Positions 9,075-20,407 of a stretch of DNA of 30,537 bases are shown piece by piece. The stretch spans positions 1 to 30,537 of the forward strand of contig DASZFP010000074.1 in the NCBI GenBank assembly GCA_035939615.1. The letters are read 5' to 3'. How positions within the stretch are numbered: the stretch's first letter is position 1; each line of letters opens with the position of its first letter. This DNA comes from VBCK01 sp035939615 (GTDB lineage: Bacteria; Pseudomonadota; Gammaproteobacteria; Burkholderiales; Burkholderiaceae_F). The position numbers and the translations under genes are program-made. Under the pieces are notes generated by a model. That model worked only from the letters and a program-made list of their open reading frames with translations, made no database searches and was not told the origin of the DNA.

Positions 9075-9104
9075 TTGCCCCGGCACTTGGTACTCTGGTA
9101 CATT
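9075..9104 (+). promoter_or_regulatory. Candidate promoter of the RHH gene cluster
   Basis: A -35-like TTGCCC (9075-9080), an 18-bp spacer and a -10-like TACATT (9099-9104) would start transcription about 20 bp ahead of the ATG at 9130. The match is modest, but the -10 box lies inside the TGGTAC repeats, as expected for an autorepressed promoter. Confidence 0.4.
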
Positions 9105-9109
9105 GGTAC
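9088..9109 (+). promoter_or_regulatory. Three TGGTAC repeats with exact 8-bp period (putative operator)
   Basis: TGGTAC occurs at 9088-9093, 9096-9101 and 9104-9109. Each copy contains the palindrome GTAC, and the period is exactly 8 bp. Ribbon-helix-helix repressors such as MetJ bind tandem sites of this spacing cooperatively. The array lies 20 bp upstream of a gene whose product looks like a ribbon-helix-helix protein, so autoregulation is the natural reading. That is inference; the repeats themselves are seen directly. Confidence 0.6.
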
Positions 9110-9129
9110 CATCCGTCAAGAACGCTCCG

Positions 9130-9393
9130 ATGCCCGTTTCACCCCGCCACCTCGAAGTCGAGCGCGTCCAGACCGGCGTGCGCATGGAGCGCCGCATTCT
9201 GAAGGTGCTCAAGGCGCTGGCCGAGTACAAGAACATGACGCTGGGCGACCTGCTGGAGGGCATCGTCCTGCACGCCTTCGAAGGCAAGGGGCCGTTCACC
9301 GCCGAGACGCTCCGGAAGATTGCCGAGCTCAAGGGCATTTACGACCTGGACCTCGACGCGCGCGCCAGTCACCGCCTGAAGGAGAAGCCTTGA
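9130..9393 (+). CDS. Ribbon-helix-helix-like small DNA-binding protein
   Basis: This 87-residue protein fits a ribbon-helix-helix fold: a short strand (VQTGVRM, about residues 14-20), helix A (ERRILKVLKALAEYK), a turn (NMT) and helix B (LGDLLEGIVLHAFEG). A second helical stretch follows (AETLRKIAELKGIYDLD). Such proteins dimerise through the strands and insert them into the DNA major groove. The ATG at 9130 is preferred to one 78 bp upstream because the repeats and promoter would otherwise be coding. The gene overlaps the next by 4 bp (TTGA). The three TGGTAC repeats directly upstream suggest it controls its own cluster. The fold is inferred from pattern only. Confidence 0.75.
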   Translation: MPVSPRHLEVERVQTGVRMERRILKVLKALAEYKNMTLGDLLEGIVLHAFEGKGPFTAETLRKIAELKGIYDLDLDARASHRLKEKP

Positions 9394-9803
9394 CCGACCA
9401 GGAATTTCTTCGCGCGCTGGAGGCGTGCGAGCTGCCTGAACGCGATTTCGGGCATGCAAGTCACGTACGGGCGGCGTACCTGTACCTGCAGTCGGGGGAC
9501 TTTGCCGCCAGCTTGGAGCGGATGCGGCGCACCATCCGCACCTACGCCGCTTCGCTGGGCAAGGCCGACAAATACCACGAAACGATCACCGTGGCCTATC
9601 TCGCGCTGATCCAGCAACACATCTGTGAGCGAGGCGACAGCGGCGGCTGGCCGGCGTTCGCGCAGGACAACCCGGAGCTTTTCGAGCCCGGCCTGCTGCT
9701 GCGCTTCTATCCGAAGGCGCAGCTCCAGTCCGAGCTGGCCCGCAGGGTATTCCTGCTGCCTCGCGCGCGGCCGGATCGGAACGACGCATGCGCCTCATCC
9801 TAG
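9390..9803 (+). CDS. Conserved hypothetical protein, 137 residues, TTG start
   Basis: The start is the TTG at 9390, which overlaps the previous stop and has AAGGAG five bases upstream; this is a well-formed coupled start that ATG-only gene finding would miss. The protein begins TDQEFLRALEACELPE and contains FGHASHVRAAYLYL (about residues 19-32), LERMRRTIRTYAASLG and KYHETITVAYLALIQ, ending near LARRVFLLP. I recall uncharacterised proteobacterial relatives with the same His-containing helices. The conserved histidines (two in the HASH segment, one in YHET) could bind a metal, which is inference. No signal peptide is visible, so it is probably cytoplasmic. Confidence 0.8.
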   Translation: MTDQEFLRALEACELPERDFGHASHVRAAYLYLQSGDFAASLERMRRTIRTYAASLGKADKYHETITVAYLALIQQHICERGDSGGWPAFAQDNPELFEPGLLLRFYPKAQLQSELARRVFLLPRARPDRNDACASS

Positions 9804-10132
9804 GCAACTGCCGGGGGATCCTGAGCGGCTGGTTGATCGCGGTCACGACTCCGCTGCTGGCGGACCCCCGATCGATCGCGGCTTGGAGCGCCACCGGTCT
9901 TGGCGATCCATCCCGGATCGGTCTTGCGACCATGGAACTGCTGGGCGCGGCACTGTTCGCCTTCGAACGGACCGTCGCAGCGGGGTTTGCGCTGCTGCTC
10001 GCATCGTTCACCGTCGCCGCGGTCCTGCACCTTCACCACCGCGAGCTGCCGTGGTGGCTGGCCGCTTACACGCTCGCTGGAACGCTGCTGCTGTATTTTT
10101 CCCGCCGGGAACGCAACCGACCGCAGCGATGA
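9788..10132 (+). CDS. Small DoxX-like integral membrane protein
   Basis: This 114-residue protein has about four hydrophobic segments: ILSGWLIAVTTPLLA, MELLGAALFAF, AAGFALLLASFTVAAVLHL and WWLAAYTLAGTLLLYF. The middle pattern (E-L-x-G-A, later A-x-L-H-L-H-H) resembles the DoxX/DoxD-like family of small four-helix inner-membrane proteins, some of which act in quinone-linked redox or detoxification. The C-terminus is positively charged (SRRERNRPQR). It overlaps the preceding gene by 16 bp, so the two are probably co-translated. Family assignment is tentative. Confidence 0.65.
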   Translation: MRLILGNCRGILSGWLIAVTTPLLADPRSIAAWSATGLGDPSRIGLATMELLGAALFAFERTVAAGFALLLASFTVAAVLHLHHRELPWWLAAYTLAGTLLLYFSRRERNRPQR

Positions 10133-10144
10133 CGCCCAGACCCG

Positions 10145-10939
10145 TCACCAATAGTGAACCGCCATCCGCGTGGCCAGCACGTACAGCAGAACCGCGAAGA
10201 TGCGTTTGAGCACCTGGACCGGTAATCGGTGCGCCAGGCGCGCACCCACCGCGGCCATCGGGGTGCTGGCCACCACCAGCACGACCAGCGCCGGCAGATA
10301 GACGAAGCCGACCGCCCAGGGCGGCAGACCCTGGGCGTGCCACCCGGTCGCCACGTAGCCGATGGTGCCGACGAATACGACGGGAACGGCGATCGCCGCG
10401 CCGGTGCCGATCGCAGTGAGCATCGGCACGCCGCAATACGTCATCCACGGAACCGTCAGGAAGGCGCCTCCGGCGGAAACCAGCCCGCAAATGATGCCGA
10501 TTGCCAGACCGACCAGCAACGTGACGGCGCGGCCCGGCAGCGCGACAGCAGCGCTGGTGCGCCGACCCAGCAGAAGCTGCGTTGCACCCGCGTACACGAT
10601 CAAAGCGAAGGCCAGCGCGAGATGGCGCTGCGGGATCCAGCCGCTGGCCGCCGAAGACAGCATCGACCCCAGCACCATGCCCGGGGCCAGCTGCATCGCG
10701 ATGCGCCAGTCCACGGCCCCGCGCACGTGATGCGCGCGCACGCTAGCGGCGGCCGTCACCACCGCCGATGCCATGGCGGTGCCGAGCGCCAGGTGGACGC
10801 CGTAGCTCGGTGCCAGGGACTGGGCCTCGAACAGGGCCGCCAGGATCGGCACCAGCGTCATGCCGCCGCCGATGCCCAGCAGGCCGGCCAGCACGCCGAC
10901 GAAAGCGCCCGCGGCCGCGTAGGCGAGGAACCAGATCAC
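10145..10939 (-). CDS. TauE/SafE family permease (sulfite/organosulfonate-type exporter)
   Basis: This 264-residue protein has about eight membrane segments. It carries the duplicated TauE/SafE signature: GVLAGLLGIGGGMTLVPIL near the N-terminus and GLVSAGGAFLTVPWMTYCG in the second half. Family members move sulfite, sulfoacetate or related anions across the inner membrane, and the substrate cannot be predicted from sequence. It starts 9 bp after the greB stop on the same strand, so it is probably co-transcribed with greB. It is convergent with the DoxX-like gene across 12 bp. Confidence 0.92.
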   Translation of the reverse strand: MIWFLAYAAAGAFVGVLAGLLGIGGGMTLVPILAALFEAQSLAPSYGVHLALGTAMASAVVTAAASVRAHHVRGAVDWRIAMQLAPGMVLGSMLSSAASGWIPQRHLALAFALIVYAGATQLLLGRRTSAAVALPGRAVTLLVGLAIGIICGLVSAGGAFLTVPWMTYCGVPMLTAIGTGAAIAVPVVFVGTIGYVATGWHAQGLPPWAVGFVYLPALVVLVVASTPMAAVGARLAHRLPVQVLKRIFAVLLYVLATRMAVHYW

Positions 10940-10948
10940 GGGCCGGAA

Positions 10949-11509
10949 TCAGCCGGCCGAGGCGTCGTAGTGCACTTCGAGCACCTCGATCGTCTCGGGG
11001 CCGCTCGGAGTCATGAACTGCACCGAATCGCCTTCGCGCGTCTTCAGCAACGCACGCGCGATCGGCGAGATCCAGCTCACGTGCCGGTGCGCCGGGTCGA
11101 CCTCGTCGACTCCGACGATCGTGATCTGCTGCCGCTCGCCGCGGCTCGTCTGGTAGGCCACCGTCGCACCGAAGAACACCTGATCGGTCGGCTCGCGCGC
11201 CGCAACGTCGACCACCTCGGCCACGTCCAGCCGGCGCGTGAGGAAGCGGATGCGGCGATCGATCTCGCGCAGGCGCTTTTTGCCGTAGATGTAGTCGCCG
11301 TTTTCCGAGCGGTCGCCGTTGGAGGCGGCCCACGACACGGTCCGCACCACCTCGGGCCGCTCCACGTCGAGCAGGTGCATCAGCTCGGCCTTCATCCGGC
11401 GATAGCCGCCCGCGGTCATGTAGTTCTTGGTGCCCGGCGGCAGCGTCGGGGCCTCGAAGTCTTCCTCCTCGTCGGCCTCGGCGTCTTCCCTGACAAATGC
11501 CTTGCTCAT
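10949..11509 (-). CDS. greB: Transcription elongation factor GreB
   Basis: This 186-residue protein rescues backtracked RNA polymerase by stimulating transcript cleavage. After an acidic N-terminal tail (EADEEEDFE), the coiled coil begins at NYMTAGGYRRMKAELMHLL. The stretch VSWAASNGDRSENGDYIYGKKRLREIDRRIRFL holds the coiled-coil tip acidic residues and is diagnostic of GreB over GreA. The C-terminal FKBP-like domain follows from about residue 105. The acidic N-terminal tail is longer than in E. coli. In Burkholderiales greB commonly adjoins spoT; here it lies 6.3 kb away on the opposite strand. Confidence 0.96.
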   Translation of the reverse strand: MSKAFVREDAEADEEEDFEAPTLPPGTKNYMTAGGYRRMKAELMHLLDVERPEVVRTVSWAASNGDRSENGDYIYGKKRLREIDRRIRFLTRRLDVAEVVDVAAREPTDQVFFGATVAYQTSRGERQQITIVGVDEVDPAHRHVSWISPIARALLKTREGDSVQFMTPSGPETIEVLEVHYDASAG

Positions 11510-11538
11510 TGCGACCGGTCCCAGCGAACGCGGCCTTC

Positions 11539-11544
11539 ACTATA
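11539..11544 (-). promoter_or_regulatory. Candidate -10 box of greB
   Basis: On the minus strand TATAGT (one mismatch to TATAAT) lies 29 bp ahead of the greB ATG, in an otherwise very GC-rich gap. No recognisable -35 box is present at the right distance. Confidence 0.35.
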
Positions 11545-11562
11545 CCGCCGCCCGGCGCCGCG

Positions 11563-11576
11563 CCGCCGCTCGGCGG
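11563..11576 (-). terminator. GC-rich hairpin after the 641-residue protein gene
   Basis: CCGCCG and CGGCGG form a 6-bp stem with a 2-nt gap, 5 bp past the stop at 11582. No T-run follows. It could be a weak terminator between that gene and greB. Confidence 0.25.
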
Positions 11577-11581
11577 ACGGT

Positions 11582-13507
11582 TCACGCCACGCCGGTCCGA
11601 ACCATCACCATCTCGCGTAACGCGTAGCTGGCTCCCAGCAGCCTGTCGGAGGCGAGCTCCAGGCTGCTCGCCAGATCGTTGGCGAGCATCATTTCCGCGG
11701 CCGGCAGCGGTCGGCGCAACACGGTGCGCCGCGCCACACGCAGCTGCTCGTCGGCGCGCCGTTCGGCCAGCTGCACGCGCTTGGACGTGTCCAGGAATTC
11801 GTGCAGCCGCTGCGAATCCGGTTCGGCCCACAGCGAGCGCGCGACCGCCAGCGCTTGCGCCTGGTCGCGCGCCGCCGCGAGCACCGTCTGCGCAATGGCG
11901 CCCACCGCGCCGCGCACCTCGCCGTCGAGCGCGCTGGCGTGCTCCTCGACGATCAGCCCGTACAGAAAGGCAGCCTCCTCGAGCGCGTCGACCGCGTGAT
12001 CGGTGATCGCGGCCAGTGATGCGAAAGTGCGCCAGCGTGTGTGGCTTTCGTCCGAACCGCGCGCCGGTTCGACCGGCTCGTCCGTCCTGCGCTCCCAGCG
12101 CCTGGCGGGCAGCAGTGGCAGCGGGCCGGTGCCGGCCAGCGCATCGGACAGCGCCTGCGCCACCGCCTGGCAGTCGGCCGCGTGCTCCGACAGCAGATCG
12201 AACTGCGCGTTGCGCCCGTGTACGTGGCGCGTCAGCAGCGCGCGCACCTCATCCTGGATCATGGACACGGGCCGGTGCGCCTGCAGCGCGCGCGCCGACA
12301 GCGCCAGCACCTCGGCCAGCAATTCGCGAGCCGCCGCGGCGCCCAGTACTTCCTGCAAACGCTCGCCCACCAGGAACAGCTCGCTTCCGGCCTCCTGCAT
12401 GGCGCCGTACAGCAGCCGCTCGCCGCCTGCCTTCAGCCAGCCCATGTGGCCGACCTCGCGACGGGCCGCGTCCCGCAACACCGCGGCGGCCTCGCGTCGA
12501 CCGACGAATTCCTGCAGACCCTCGCGCGCCCGGTTCCAGCCGATCAGGAACACCAGGCTCGCGCCGATACCTTCCAGCGCCTGCAGCAAGGCCTGCTCGC
12601 TGTCGGGCGCGAACATCGCCGTGGCGGTGTGATAGGTCTCGCCCCCATTCAAGGCCGCCCCCGCGCGCGGCTCCAGCGTTGACCAGGCGCCGCCCAGGTC
12701 GAACAGCAGCTCCTGGAAGAATTCGAAGCGCTGCCCGTGCAGATCCGAGTGCGCCAGGACAATGCGATTCTCGTCGACCCGGATCGCGATCACATCGATA
12801 TCGCTTTCCCCGATGTCGCTCTGGATCAGCAACCGGCCCCTGCCGTCATCGGCGCTGCGTCCGGTCGCAGTCGTCTGAAGCCCGGGATGATCGAACTTCA
12901 GGTGGCGGGTGCGGTTCACGCCGCCTGCGAGCGCCAGCACGCGGGGACGGTCGACTTCCTGCAGGCCGAATGCTGGCACGCCGTCCAGCGTCTCCTCGGC
13001 CAGCTGGCCTGCCAGCCGGTTCAGGGCCCGGTGCAGATCCGCGACCAGCAGGTGAACGCTGTCGCCCTCGGAGCGGTCCCCGTGCACGATCCGATGCACC
13101 GCCTGCGGCTCGAGCGCCTCGCCCCCCAGCGATCTGAGCCACGCCGTGCACTGCCCGACGCGCCCGGCCAGCGTGGCGTCGGTGGCGAGCGGCGCGATCA
13201 TGGCCGCCAGATCCGCCCCGATCGCCTCCAGCAGGCGGCCCAGCGCGCTTGCGCGATAACGGGCGCCGTCGAGCATCGTGGTCAGCAGGATCTCGTCGAT
13301 CCAGACCGCCTGCACACCCGCGACCGCCTTCTCGCGCGAAAGATCAGGCGGCGGCTCGCCCGGTGCCGCCGCGCGCCGGATGGCCGCCTGCAGCACGGTC
13401 AGATACAGCTTAAGACGATCGCCGGCTCCCAGCGCAGAGCGCAGCAGCCCCGGCAGCAGCGGGCTGCCCGCCGACAACGTTCCGACCGCCCGACCCTTCG
13501 ACACCAT
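11582..13507 (-). CDS. Large hypothetical protein (about 641 residues), helical, divergent from the methylmalonyl-CoA mutase operon
   Basis: I do not recognise the family. The product is alanine-, leucine- and arginine-rich with long predicted helices and no signal peptide or membrane segment. A central, less helical part (LLIQSDIGESDIDVIAIRVDENRIVLAHSDLH, about residues 228-259) looks like a beta-rich domain. Helices with AAAVLRDAARREVGHMGWLK and the C-terminal DTSKRVQLAERRADEQLRVARR flank it. I chose the ATG at 13507 because the in-frame ATG 69 bp upstream would make the divergent promoter region coding. GGGGA lies about 5 bp before the chosen start. Being divergent from the mutase operon across 135 bp, the two may share control. 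Nothing in the sequence says what it does. Confidence 0.75.
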   Translation of the reverse strand: MVSKGRAVGTLSAGSPLLPGLLRSALGAGDRLKLYLTVLQAAIRRAAAPGEPPPDLSREKAVAGVQAVWIDEILLTTMLDGARYRASALGRLLEAIGADLAAMIAPLATDATLAGRVGQCTAWLRSLGGEALEPQAVHRIVHGDRSEGDSVHLLVADLHRALNRLAGQLAEETLDGVPAFGLQEVDRPRVLALAGGVNRTRHLKFDHPGLQTTATGRSADDGRGRLLIQSDIGESDIDVIAIRVDENRIVLAHSDLHGQRFEFFQELLFDLGGAWSTLEPRAGAALNGGETYHTATAMFAPDSEQALLQALEGIGASLVFLIGWNRAREGLQEFVGRREAAAVLRDAARREVGHMGWLKAGGERLLYGAMQEAGSELFLVGERLQEVLGAAAARELLAEVLALSARALQAHRPVSMIQDEVRALLTRHVHGRNAQFDLLSEHAADCQAVAQALSDALAGTGPLPLLPARRWERRTDEPVEPARGSDESHTRWRTFASLAAITDHAVDALEEAAFLYGLIVEEHASALDGEVRGAVGAIAQTVLAAARDQAQALAVARSLWAEPDSQRLHEFLDTSKRVQLAERRADEQLRVARRTVLRRPLPAAEMMLANDLASSLELASDRLLGASYALREMVMVRTGVA

Positions 13508-13559
13508 GTTGTTCCCCGGCGCCGCGCGGCGGACATGCGGTCCCGGCGCGTGGCCGAGT

Positions 13560-13597
13560 CCGATAATATCGGGCACAGGTCAGGCCCATGGACCTGT
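13560..13597. promoter_or_regulatory. Two adjacent inverted repeats in the divergent promoter region
   Basis: CCGATAATATCGG (13560-13572) is a perfect 6-bp palindrome around one A, and its centre reads TATTAT on the minus strand, a good -10 box. Next to it, ACAGGTC (13575-13581) and GACCTGT (13591-13597) form a 7-bp inverted repeat with a 9-bp spacer. Lying between the mutase operon and the 641-residue gene, they are candidate operators. No regulator gene is adjacent. Confidence 0.45.
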
Positions 13598-13642
13598 ACC
13601 GGCGCCGATCCGGACGACCGCCTGCCGCCACAAGGAGCGCTC

Positions 13643-15799
<2,157 letters not shown>

Positions 15800-15805
15800 C
15801 CCGCA

Positions 15806-16822
15806 ATGAAGCGAGCCGCCGACCCGGTGCCTGTTTCAGCGGCGCTGGGCCCGACCGACCGGGACCTGCTCGAGGGCGTGCTGGCGGCGCAGCCGCGCGC
15901 ACTGGCCAAGGCGATCACGCTGGTCGAATCGACGCGCGCCGACCACCAGCGGCGCGCACAGGCGCTGCTGCAGGCGTTGCTGCCGCACGCGGGCGAGGCG
16001 ATCCGGATCGGTGTATCGGGCGCGCCGGGCGTGGGCAAGTCCACGTTCGTGGAAGCGGTCGGCCTGCACGCGATCGAGGTCGGCCACCGGATCGCAGTGC
16101 TCGCCGTGGACCCTTCGTCGGCGGTGTCGGGGGGATCCATACTGGGCGACAAGACGCGCATGGAGCAGCTGGCGCGCAGCACACAAGCCTACATACGACC
16201 CTCGCCCAGCTCCGGCACGCTGGGCGGCGTGGCCGGCAAGACGCGCGAGACGCTGATGGTGTGCGAGGCGGCCGGCTTCGACGTGGTCGTGGTCGAAACG
16301 GTCGGGGTCGGACAATCGGAAACCGCCGTGGCCGGTATGACCGACGCTTTCGTCCTGTTGCAGCTGCCCAATGCGGGCGATGACCTGCAGGCGATGAAAA
16401 AGGGCATCGTCGAGCTGGCGGATCTGATCGTGATCAACAAATGCGACCTCGATCCGCTGGCGGCGCAGCGCGCTCAATCACAACTCGAATCGGTGCTGCC
16501 CGCTCTGCAACGCCGCTCGGCGCACTGGACTCCGAAGGTACTGGTGGCGAGCGCGCTCACGCAGCAGGGCATCGCCGATTTCTGGGCTGAGGTCGGCCGG
16601 TTCGGCGAGGCGATGCGGGCGAGCGGGGAACTGCAGGCGCGCCGGCGCGCGCAGGCCGTGAGCTGGATGTGGGAGATCATCGAGCAGGCGCTGCGCGACC
16701 GTTTCGGATCCAGCCCCGAGGTGCAGCGCGAGCTGCCCGCATTGGCTGCAGCCGTGCAGCAAGGGTCGGTGGCAGCGACGGTCGCCGCGCGGCGGCTGCT
16801 GACGCTGGCCGGTTTGGACTGA
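15806..16822 (+). CDS. meaB: MeaB/ArgK G-protein chaperone of methylmalonyl-CoA mutase
   Basis: This 338-residue G3E-family P-loop GTPase gates cofactor loading and protects the mutase from inactivation. The Walker A GAPGVGKST lies at residues 72-80. AVDPSSAVSGGSILGDKTRM follows, then the switch-region ETVGVGQSE and the guanine-specificity motif NKCD. The C-terminal helices are the dimerisation part. It begins 6 bp after the mutase stop with no obvious Shine-Dalgarno sequence, so it is probably translated by coupling. The family was first called ArgK or LAO/AO kinase in databases, an outdated name; the position beside the mutase supports MeaB. Confidence 0.95.
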   Translation: MKRAADPVPVSAALGPTDRDLLEGVLAAQPRALAKAITLVESTRADHQRRAQALLQALLPHAGEAIRIGVSGAPGVGKSTFVEAVGLHAIEVGHRIAVLAVDPSSAVSGGSILGDKTRMEQLARSTQAYIRPSPSSGTLGGVAGKTRETLMVCEAAGFDVVVVETVGVGQSETAVAGMTDAFVLLQLPNAGDDLQAMKKGIVELADLIVINKCDLDPLAAQRAQSQLESVLPALQRRSAHWTPKVLVASALTQQGIADFWAEVGRFGEAMRASGELQARRRAQAVSWMWEIIEQALRDRFGSSPEVQRELPALAAAVQQGSVAATVAARRLLTLAGLD

Positions 16823-16857
16823 GAAACCAGGAAGAAGGACCACAAGGGGAGCGCTCC

Positions 16858-18390
<1,533 letters not shown>

Positions 18391-18392
18391 GC

Positions 18393-20381
18393 ATGTTCAA
18401 GAAAATACTGATCGCCAACCGCGGCGAGATCGCCTGCCGCGTGATCCGCACCGCGCGCACGATGGGCATCGCCACGGTGGCGGTGTACTCCGAGGCCGAC
18501 CGCAACGCCCGCCACGTCGAGCTGGCCGACGAAGCGGTCGCGATCGGCCCGCCGCCGTCGAAGCAGTCGTACCTGGATGCCGAGCGCATCGTGGCCGCCT
18601 GCCGGCAGACCGGCGCCCAGGCGGTGCACCCGGGCTACGGGTTCCTGTCCGAGAACGCGGCCTTCTGCGCCCGGCTCGAGTCCGAAGGCATCGTGTTCAT
18701 CGGGCCCAAGGCTGAGTCGATCCGGGCGATGGGCGACAAGATCGCTTCCAAGCGGCTGGCCGCCGCGGCCAAGGTCCCCACGATTCCCGGCTACACCGAC
18801 GTGATCGAGGACGCCGAGCAGGCGCAGAACATCGCGCGCGGCATCGGCTACCCGGTGATGATCAAGGCGAGCGCGGGCGGCGGCGGCAAAGGCCTGCGGG
18901 TGGCGTGGAACGACGCCGAGTGCCGCGAGGGTTTCGCCTCGTGCCACAACGAGGCCCGCAACGCGTTCGGCGACGACCGCGTGTTCATCGAGAAGTTCAT
19001 CGTCGAGCCCCGCCACATCGAGATCCAGCTGCTGGGCGACGCGCACGGGAAACTGCTCTACCTGTGGGAGCGCGAGTGCTCGATCCAGCGCCGCCACCAG
19101 AAGGTGATCGAGGAGGCGCCCTCCCCGCTGCTGGACGAGGCCATGCGCCGCGCGATGGGCGAGCAGGCCTGCGCGCTGGCGCGCGCCGTCAACTACCAGT
19201 CGGCCGGGACCGTCGAGTTCGTGGTCGACCAGCAGCGCCGCTTCTACTTCCTGGAGATGAACACGCGGCTGCAGGTCGAGCACCCAGTGACCGAGATGAT
19301 CACGGGGCTGGACCTGGTCGAATGGATGATCCGGATCGCCGCCGGCGAGCCTTTGACGCTGAAGCAGGAGCAGCTCAAGCGCGAAGGCTGGGCCCTCGAA
19401 TGCCGCATCAACGCGGAGGATCCAGCGCGGGGCTTTTTGCCCTCGACCGGGCGCCTGGTGCGCTTCGTGCCGCCCCAGGAGCGGGCGGGCGAGGTTCGCA
19501 TCGACACGGGCGTGTACGAGGGCGACGAGATTCCGATCTACTACGACTCGATGATCGGCAAGCTGATCACGCACGGCCGCGATCGCGCGCAGGCCGTGGC
19601 GCGCATGCGCGAAGCGCTCAACCGGTTCGTGGTGCGCGGCATATCGACCAACATCGCGTTCCAGGCGGCGCTGATGCGCAATGCGCGCTTTCTGGAAGGG
19701 CGGCTGCACACCGGGCTGATCGCGGAGGATTTTCCGAACGGCTATAACCTGTCCACCGCAGCCCACCCGCGCCCGCTGCTGGTGGCCGCCGTGGCTGCCT
19801 ATGCGCGCGGGCGCTACGTGGACCGTGCCGGCAAGATCAGCGGCCAGTTGCGCGGACACGGGCGCAAGGTCGGCTCCGAGTGGGTGGTCCTGGGCGGCGG
19901 CGAATCGATCCGGCTGCGGATCGAACCCAACGGGAGCGGCTGCGACATCGTGCACCTGGGCCAGCGCCACACGCTGCGCACCGACTGGCAGATCGGCCAG
20001 ATCCTGTTCGAGGCCCACTTCGACGATGAGCCGGTGTGCCTGCAGTTCGAGCGCCACGGGGTGCGCTACCGGATCGGGCACGACGGCGTCCAGCTGGAAA
20101 CCACCGTGCTGTCACCGCGCGCCGCCGAGCTGCTGGCGCTGATGCCTCAAAAGGAGCTGCCCGATCTTTCCCGCTTCCTGCTGTCGCCGATGCCGGGACT
20201 GCTGGTGGAGATCGCGGTCAAACCTGGCCAGGAAGTCAAGGCGGGCGAGCGGCTCGCGACGATCGAAGCGATGAAGATGGAAAACATCCTGCGCGCCGAG
20301 CGCGACGGCGTGGTCGAGGAGCAACTCGCCACCGCCGGCGAAAGCGTCGCGGTCGATCAGCCGATACTCAGATTCCGGTGA
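18393..20381 (+). CDS. pccA: Propionyl-CoA carboxylase alpha subunit (biotin carboxylase and biotin carrier)
   Basis: This 662-residue subunit carboxylates its own biotin with bicarbonate and ATP. The biotin carboxylase part (1 to about 450) begins FKKILIANRGEIACRVIRTA. It includes the ATP-grasp glycine loop KASAGGGGKGLRV (about 158-170) and the catalytic EMNTRLQVEHPVTE (about 288-301). A middle region (about 460-580) corresponds to the BT domain that contacts PccB. The C-terminal carrier domain has EAMKMEN with biotin on K628, 34 residues from the end as usual. The start ATG lies 2 bp after the pccB stop. The reaction gives (S)-methylmalonyl-CoA; an epimerase, not in the window, is needed before the mutase. 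Confidence 0.96.
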   Translation: MFKKILIANRGEIACRVIRTARTMGIATVAVYSEADRNARHVELADEAVAIGPPPSKQSYLDAERIVAACRQTGAQAVHPGYGFLSENAAFCARLESEGIVFIGPKAESIRAMGDKIASKRLAAAAKVPTIPGYTDVIEDAEQAQNIARGIGYPVMIKASAGGGGKGLRVAWNDAECREGFASCHNEARNAFGDDRVFIEKFIVEPRHIEIQLLGDAHGKLLYLWERECSIQRRHQKVIEEAPSPLLDEAMRRAMGEQACALARAVNYQSAGTVEFVVDQQRRFYFLEMNTRLQVEHPVTEMITGLDLVEWMIRIAAGEPLTLKQEQLKREGWALECRINAEDPARGFLPSTGRLVRFVPPQERAGEVRIDTGVYEGDEIPIYYDSMIGKLITHGRDRAQAVARMREALNRFVVRGISTNIAFQAALMRNARFLEGRLHTGLIAEDFPNGYNLSTAAHPRPLLVAAVAAYARGRYVDRAGKISGQLRGHGRKVGSEWVVLGGGESIRLRIEPNGSGCDIVHLGQRHTLRTDWQIGQILFEAHFDDEPVCLQFERHGVRYRIGHDGVQLETTVLSPRAAELLALMPQKELPDLSRFLLSPMPGLLVEIAVKPGQEVKAGERLATIEAMKMENILRAERDGVVEEQLATAGESVAVDQPILRFR

Positions 20382-20395
20382 GGCGGACCGGAATC
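20371..20395 (+). terminator. Hairpin spanning the pccA stop codon
   Basis: A perfect 9-bp stem (GATTCCGGT/ACCGGAATC) with a 7-nt loop includes the TGA of pccA. CCTTAC follows rather than a T-run, so it is a plausible 3' end of the carboxylase operon but not a textbook terminator. Confidence 0.45.
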
Positions 20396-20407
20396 CTTAC
20401 GCAGCGG

